Shown here one piece after another: positions 6,026-7,982 of a stretch of DNA of 7,982 nucleotides. Position 1 is the first letter of the stretch; each line of letters opens with the position of its first letter. Origin of the DNA: DATFKA01 sp042095835 (lineage in GTDB: Bacteria > Bacteroidota > Bacteroidia > Chitinophagales > Saprospiraceae); the NCBI GenBank assembly GCA_042095835.1, contig JBELML010000198.1, positions 1 to 7,982 on the forward strand. The letters run 5' to 3'. A model generated the notes under the pieces. The model worked only from the letters and a program-made list of their open reading frames with translations. It had not been told where the DNA came from and made no database searches. The position numbers were made by a program, and so were the translations under genes.

Positions 6026-7117
6026 TTATTGACATTTTCCACTGATCGTATAATTACCAGTGGCTTGATCTAGCTCGATTTCAATGGACATTAATGACTC
6101 TAGTACGGAAAGCACGTAATCTAAGTTTGGATCAATTTCTAAGCCCATTGTTGCTGGACAATCCTGGTATTGAGAGGGATCGTAATCAAACTTAATACCA
6201 TAATAACGCTCCATCCGCCTTACTGCATCTGGAAGTGGCTCATCATCAAACCCTAGGCTACGGTTCTTCCAATCTGTGGCAACATCTACTAGATCATTCG
6301 TTTCTATTAAAACTTTCTCTTTTTTATTATAAACAGCTGATTGGCCAGGAACCAAACGCTTCTTCAAGCGATTTTGCACAGGAGTAGTGGCTGGTTCATC
6401 GGTAGCTTCGACTGGCGCTACTTCAACAATACCCTCTTCTACCGTCACCTCGATATCTTCTTCTTGTGGATAGGCCCGTACCGTAAAGGCGGTGCCCACT
6501 ACTTTGGTCTGCACATTTCCGGTGTATATGGTAAAAGGTCGATCGGGAATAGAGGCCACATCAAAGAATGCTTCGCCTGATAAATCGACATTTCTGGTCT
6601 TGAAAGACCGCTTATATTGTAAAGTAGAATTGGCATTGAGTAGCACCTTAGTACCATCGGGCAGTAGCACCTCTTCGGTTTGATCCAAGGTAGCCACCTC
6701 TATATTAGTTGGCTGATAGAATTGTTGGATAAATAAAACACCCATAACCGCTATTACTGCAATCGAAGCTGCTACCATCCAATTTTTTCGACGATAATAG
6801 AAAGGAATAACTCTTCCTGGCTTTGGCATTTCGACCACTTGGTCGGTTTTTGCTATACCAGATTCTAGTATAACATCCGACCCCAATTTCGGCTCAAATA
6901 TATTCCAGGCCGTATCTACATCCACTACAAATGGTTCTTCCTCATATTCTCCAGACATACCCCAAACCTGCACCATTTCATCAAAGAAGGTTTGATTCTC
7001 TTTTGATTCCTCGGCCCAAGACAATAGCTCCCTACGCTCTGCCGGGGCGATATTTCCCGACAGGTACTTACTCATTAAATCCAAGTATTTTGGGTTGTCC
7101 ATTGTTTCCATAGTCAT
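6026..7117 (-). CDS. FecR-family anti-sigma factor, inner-membrane sigma regulator
   Basis: This 363-residue single-pass membrane protein would bind the ECF sigma factor in the cytoplasm and receive a signal in the periplasm. Residues 8-75 form the helical cytoplasmic sigma-binding domain (YLDLMSKYLSGN, ERRELLSWAEES). The transmembrane segment is about 113-131 (WMVAASIAVIAVMGVLFIQ). The FecR domain spans about 138-235, with LPDGTKVLLNANSTLQY (152-168), GEAFFDV (181-187) and VVGTAFTVRAY (206-216). LVPGQSAVY (255-263) follows, then the C-terminal Bacteroidota domain (DUF4974, about 286-363) with LGFDDEPLPDAVRRMERYYG. Cys320 and Cys362 may form a disulfide, as is usual near the C-terminus of this family. 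The length is typical. Three in-frame ATGs (7117, 7111, 7102) lie close together; the first is used here, and none has a Shine-Dalgarno sequence to decide. It sits between its sigma factor (72-base gap) and the STN protein (21-base gap). Anti-sigma activity is inferred from the family; some FecR proteins also activate their sigma factor. Confidence 0.95.
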   Translation of the reverse strand: MTMETMDNPKYLDLMSKYLSGNIAPAERRELLSWAEESKENQTFFDEMVQVWGMSGEYEEEPFVVDVDTAWNIFEPKLGSDVILESGIAKTDQVVEMPKPGRVIPFYYRRKNWMVAASIAVIAVMGVLFIQQFYQPTNIEVATLDQTEEVLLPDGTKVLLNANSTLQYKRSFKTRNVDLSGEAFFDVASIPDRPFTIYTGNVQTKVVGTAFTVRAYPQEEDIEVTVEEGIVEVAPVEATDEPATTPVQNRLKKRLVPGQSAVYNKKEKVLIETNDLVDVATDWKNRSLGFDDEPLPDAVRRMERYYGIKFDYDPSQYQDCPATMGLEIDPNLDYVLSVLESLMSIEIELDQATGNYTISGKCQ

Positions 7118-7132
7118 TGCTACATCTTAGGA

Positions 7133-7162
7133 TGCCAATTAAGTGGCACTTCCCCTATGGGA
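7133..7162 (-). other. Two small inverted repeats in the sigma-FecR gap
   Basis: In the 72-base space between the sigma and FecR genes, TGCCA (7133-7137) pairs with TGGCA (7144-7148) over a 6-base loop, and TCCC (7151-7154) pairs with GGGA (7159-7162) over 4 bases. No T tract follows on the minus strand, so this does not look like a terminator. It could modulate the ratio of anti-sigma to sigma factor, but the stems are short and chance is possible. Confidence 0.3.
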
Positions 7163-7189
7163 TGAGATATTTAATGATGTATTTATTTT

Positions 7190-7765
7190 TTAGTTGAATA
7201 ATTGAATAATGATTATTGCCCAGAGATGAAGGTAATTCTTTAACTCCGATCTTAAAAATTTTAGTGCTTTTCCCATTTGGTTTTCTACTGTTTTGACAGA
7301 AATATCCATTTGGGCGGCGATTTCTTTATAACTCAGCTCCTCAAACCTACTCAATTGAAATACCGTACGACACTTGGGTGGCAATTTATCCACTGCTAGT
7401 CGAATATGGTCTTCTAGTTCTATATTAAGGTAGGTATCTTCGGCACCTTGGGTTGTACCGCCCATGGTTTCATTATTGATTTCTTCCTCAAAAACTTTCT
7501 TTTTACGCAGGTAGCCCAAGCCTTCATTGATGGCCATCCTCCGTAGGTAGGCTTTCACAGAAGAGGAGATTTGGATTTGGTGACGCTTTTGCCAAAAGCG
7601 TAAAAACACCTCCTGCGCCAAATCTTCTACCGTATTTTGGTCTTTGACAATACGATAGATACTACTACAAACATAGGGATAATAGGCTTGGAAGAGTTCT
7701 TTCAAAGCGGCTTTATCATCCGATTTAAGGCGGGTCAATATGTCATCTTGACTCAACTGCTGCAT
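7190..7765 (-). CDS. ECF RNA polymerase sigma factor, Bacteroides-expansion type
   Basis: This 191-residue sigma-70 family protein (extracytoplasmic function group) would direct RNA polymerase to target promoters when released or activated by the FecR partner encoded next. Region 2 spans about 19-88: ALKELFQAYYPYVCSSIYRI, then the -10 recognition motif VEDLAQEVFLRFWQKR (46-61) and YLRRMAINEGLGYLRKKK (73-90). Region 4 spans about 122-174, with LPPKCRTVFQLSRFEELSYK and the helix-turn-helix YKEIAAQMDISVKTVENQM (146-164). The C-terminal hydrophobic tail (LWAIIIIQLF) is common in the Bacteroidota subfamily. Length is normal and regions 1.1 and 3 are absent, as expected for ECF factors. It is the first gene of the probable sigma-FecR-STN operon. 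Its own targets cannot be read from the window; autoregulation is likely by analogy. No confident promoter with the Bacteroidota consensus was found upstream. Confidence 0.96.
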   Translation of the reverse strand: MQQLSQDDILTRLKSDDKAALKELFQAYYPYVCSSIYRIVKDQNTVEDLAQEVFLRFWQKRHQIQISSSVKAYLRRMAINEGLGYLRKKKVFEEEINNETMGGTTQGAEDTYLNIELEDHIRLAVDKLPPKCRTVFQLSRFEELSYKEIAAQMDISVKTVENQMGKALKFLRSELKNYLHLWAIIIIQLFN

Positions 7766-7982
7766 AGGGTGTACCCAAAAGGATTAGGAAAGTGCCAATG
7801 ATAAAGATAATGTTTGTATCTACGTATTCTCTTCGACTAAATTAACTTTTTATTCTTTAATCGTAGGTAAACCCCCTAGGAAATTCAAATCTTATGATAG
7901 GAGATGTAGCTTAGATCGGCTGTTTATGCATTGGAATCCTCCTTAGGCTAGTGTTGAAATTATCTCTTATTTTATCGATTAG

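Noticed and set aside
7802..7832. Promoter before the sigma gene: minus-strand TATCTTTA (7809-7802) matching seven of eight bases of TAnnTTTG
   Set aside because: No TTTG lies at the expected -33 spacing, so one partial box in AT-rich DNA is not enough.

Overview
The window looks like a chromosomal segment of a Bacteroidota bacterium, probably a marine or activated-sludge type in or near the Saprospiria; the class-level guess is inference. The support is: start codons preceded by A-rich stretches instead of Shine-Dalgarno sequences; an ECF sigma factor of the Bacteroides-expansion type with a hydrophobic C-terminal tail; a FecR anti-sigma factor with the Bacteroidota-type C-terminal domain; a TonB-dependent receptor with an N-terminal carboxypeptidase-regulatory-like domain; and a GIN-domain (DUF2807) lipoprotein. 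Base composition looks moderate and even, and I see no insertion sequence, integrase, tRNA, rRNA or CRISPR array.

Layout: positions 3-55 carry a perfect 8-bp tandem repeat (6.6 copies), followed by AT-rich leader DNA. A single plus-strand gene (215-2491) encodes a 758-residue TonB-dependent outer-membrane receptor. It converges on a block of five minus-strand genes, with an 11-bp perfect inverted repeat at the junction (2499-2533). Reading the minus strand from right to left, the block is: ECF sigma factor (7765-7190), FecR-like anti-sigma factor (7117-6026), an STN-domain protein with about ten 14-16-residue repeats and a probable beta-barrel C-terminus (6004-4265), a small outer-membrane beta-barrel protein (4075-3464) and a seven-fold SGSG-repeat lipoprotein (3277-2543).

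The first three minus-strand genes look like one operon (gaps of 72 and 21 nt, with a hairpin right after the third). They form a cell-surface signalling module: the STN domain of an outer-membrane-directed protein would contact the periplasmic part of FecR, which would release or activate the sigma factor. The unusual point is that the STN domain sits on a repeat protein with no TonB plug, while the TonB receptor in the same window lacks an STN domain. The last two minus-strand genes are separated by gaps of 189 and 186 nt containing hairpins and are probably transcribed separately. They encode envelope proteins of unknown function. No gene-free stretch exceeds about 220 bases.
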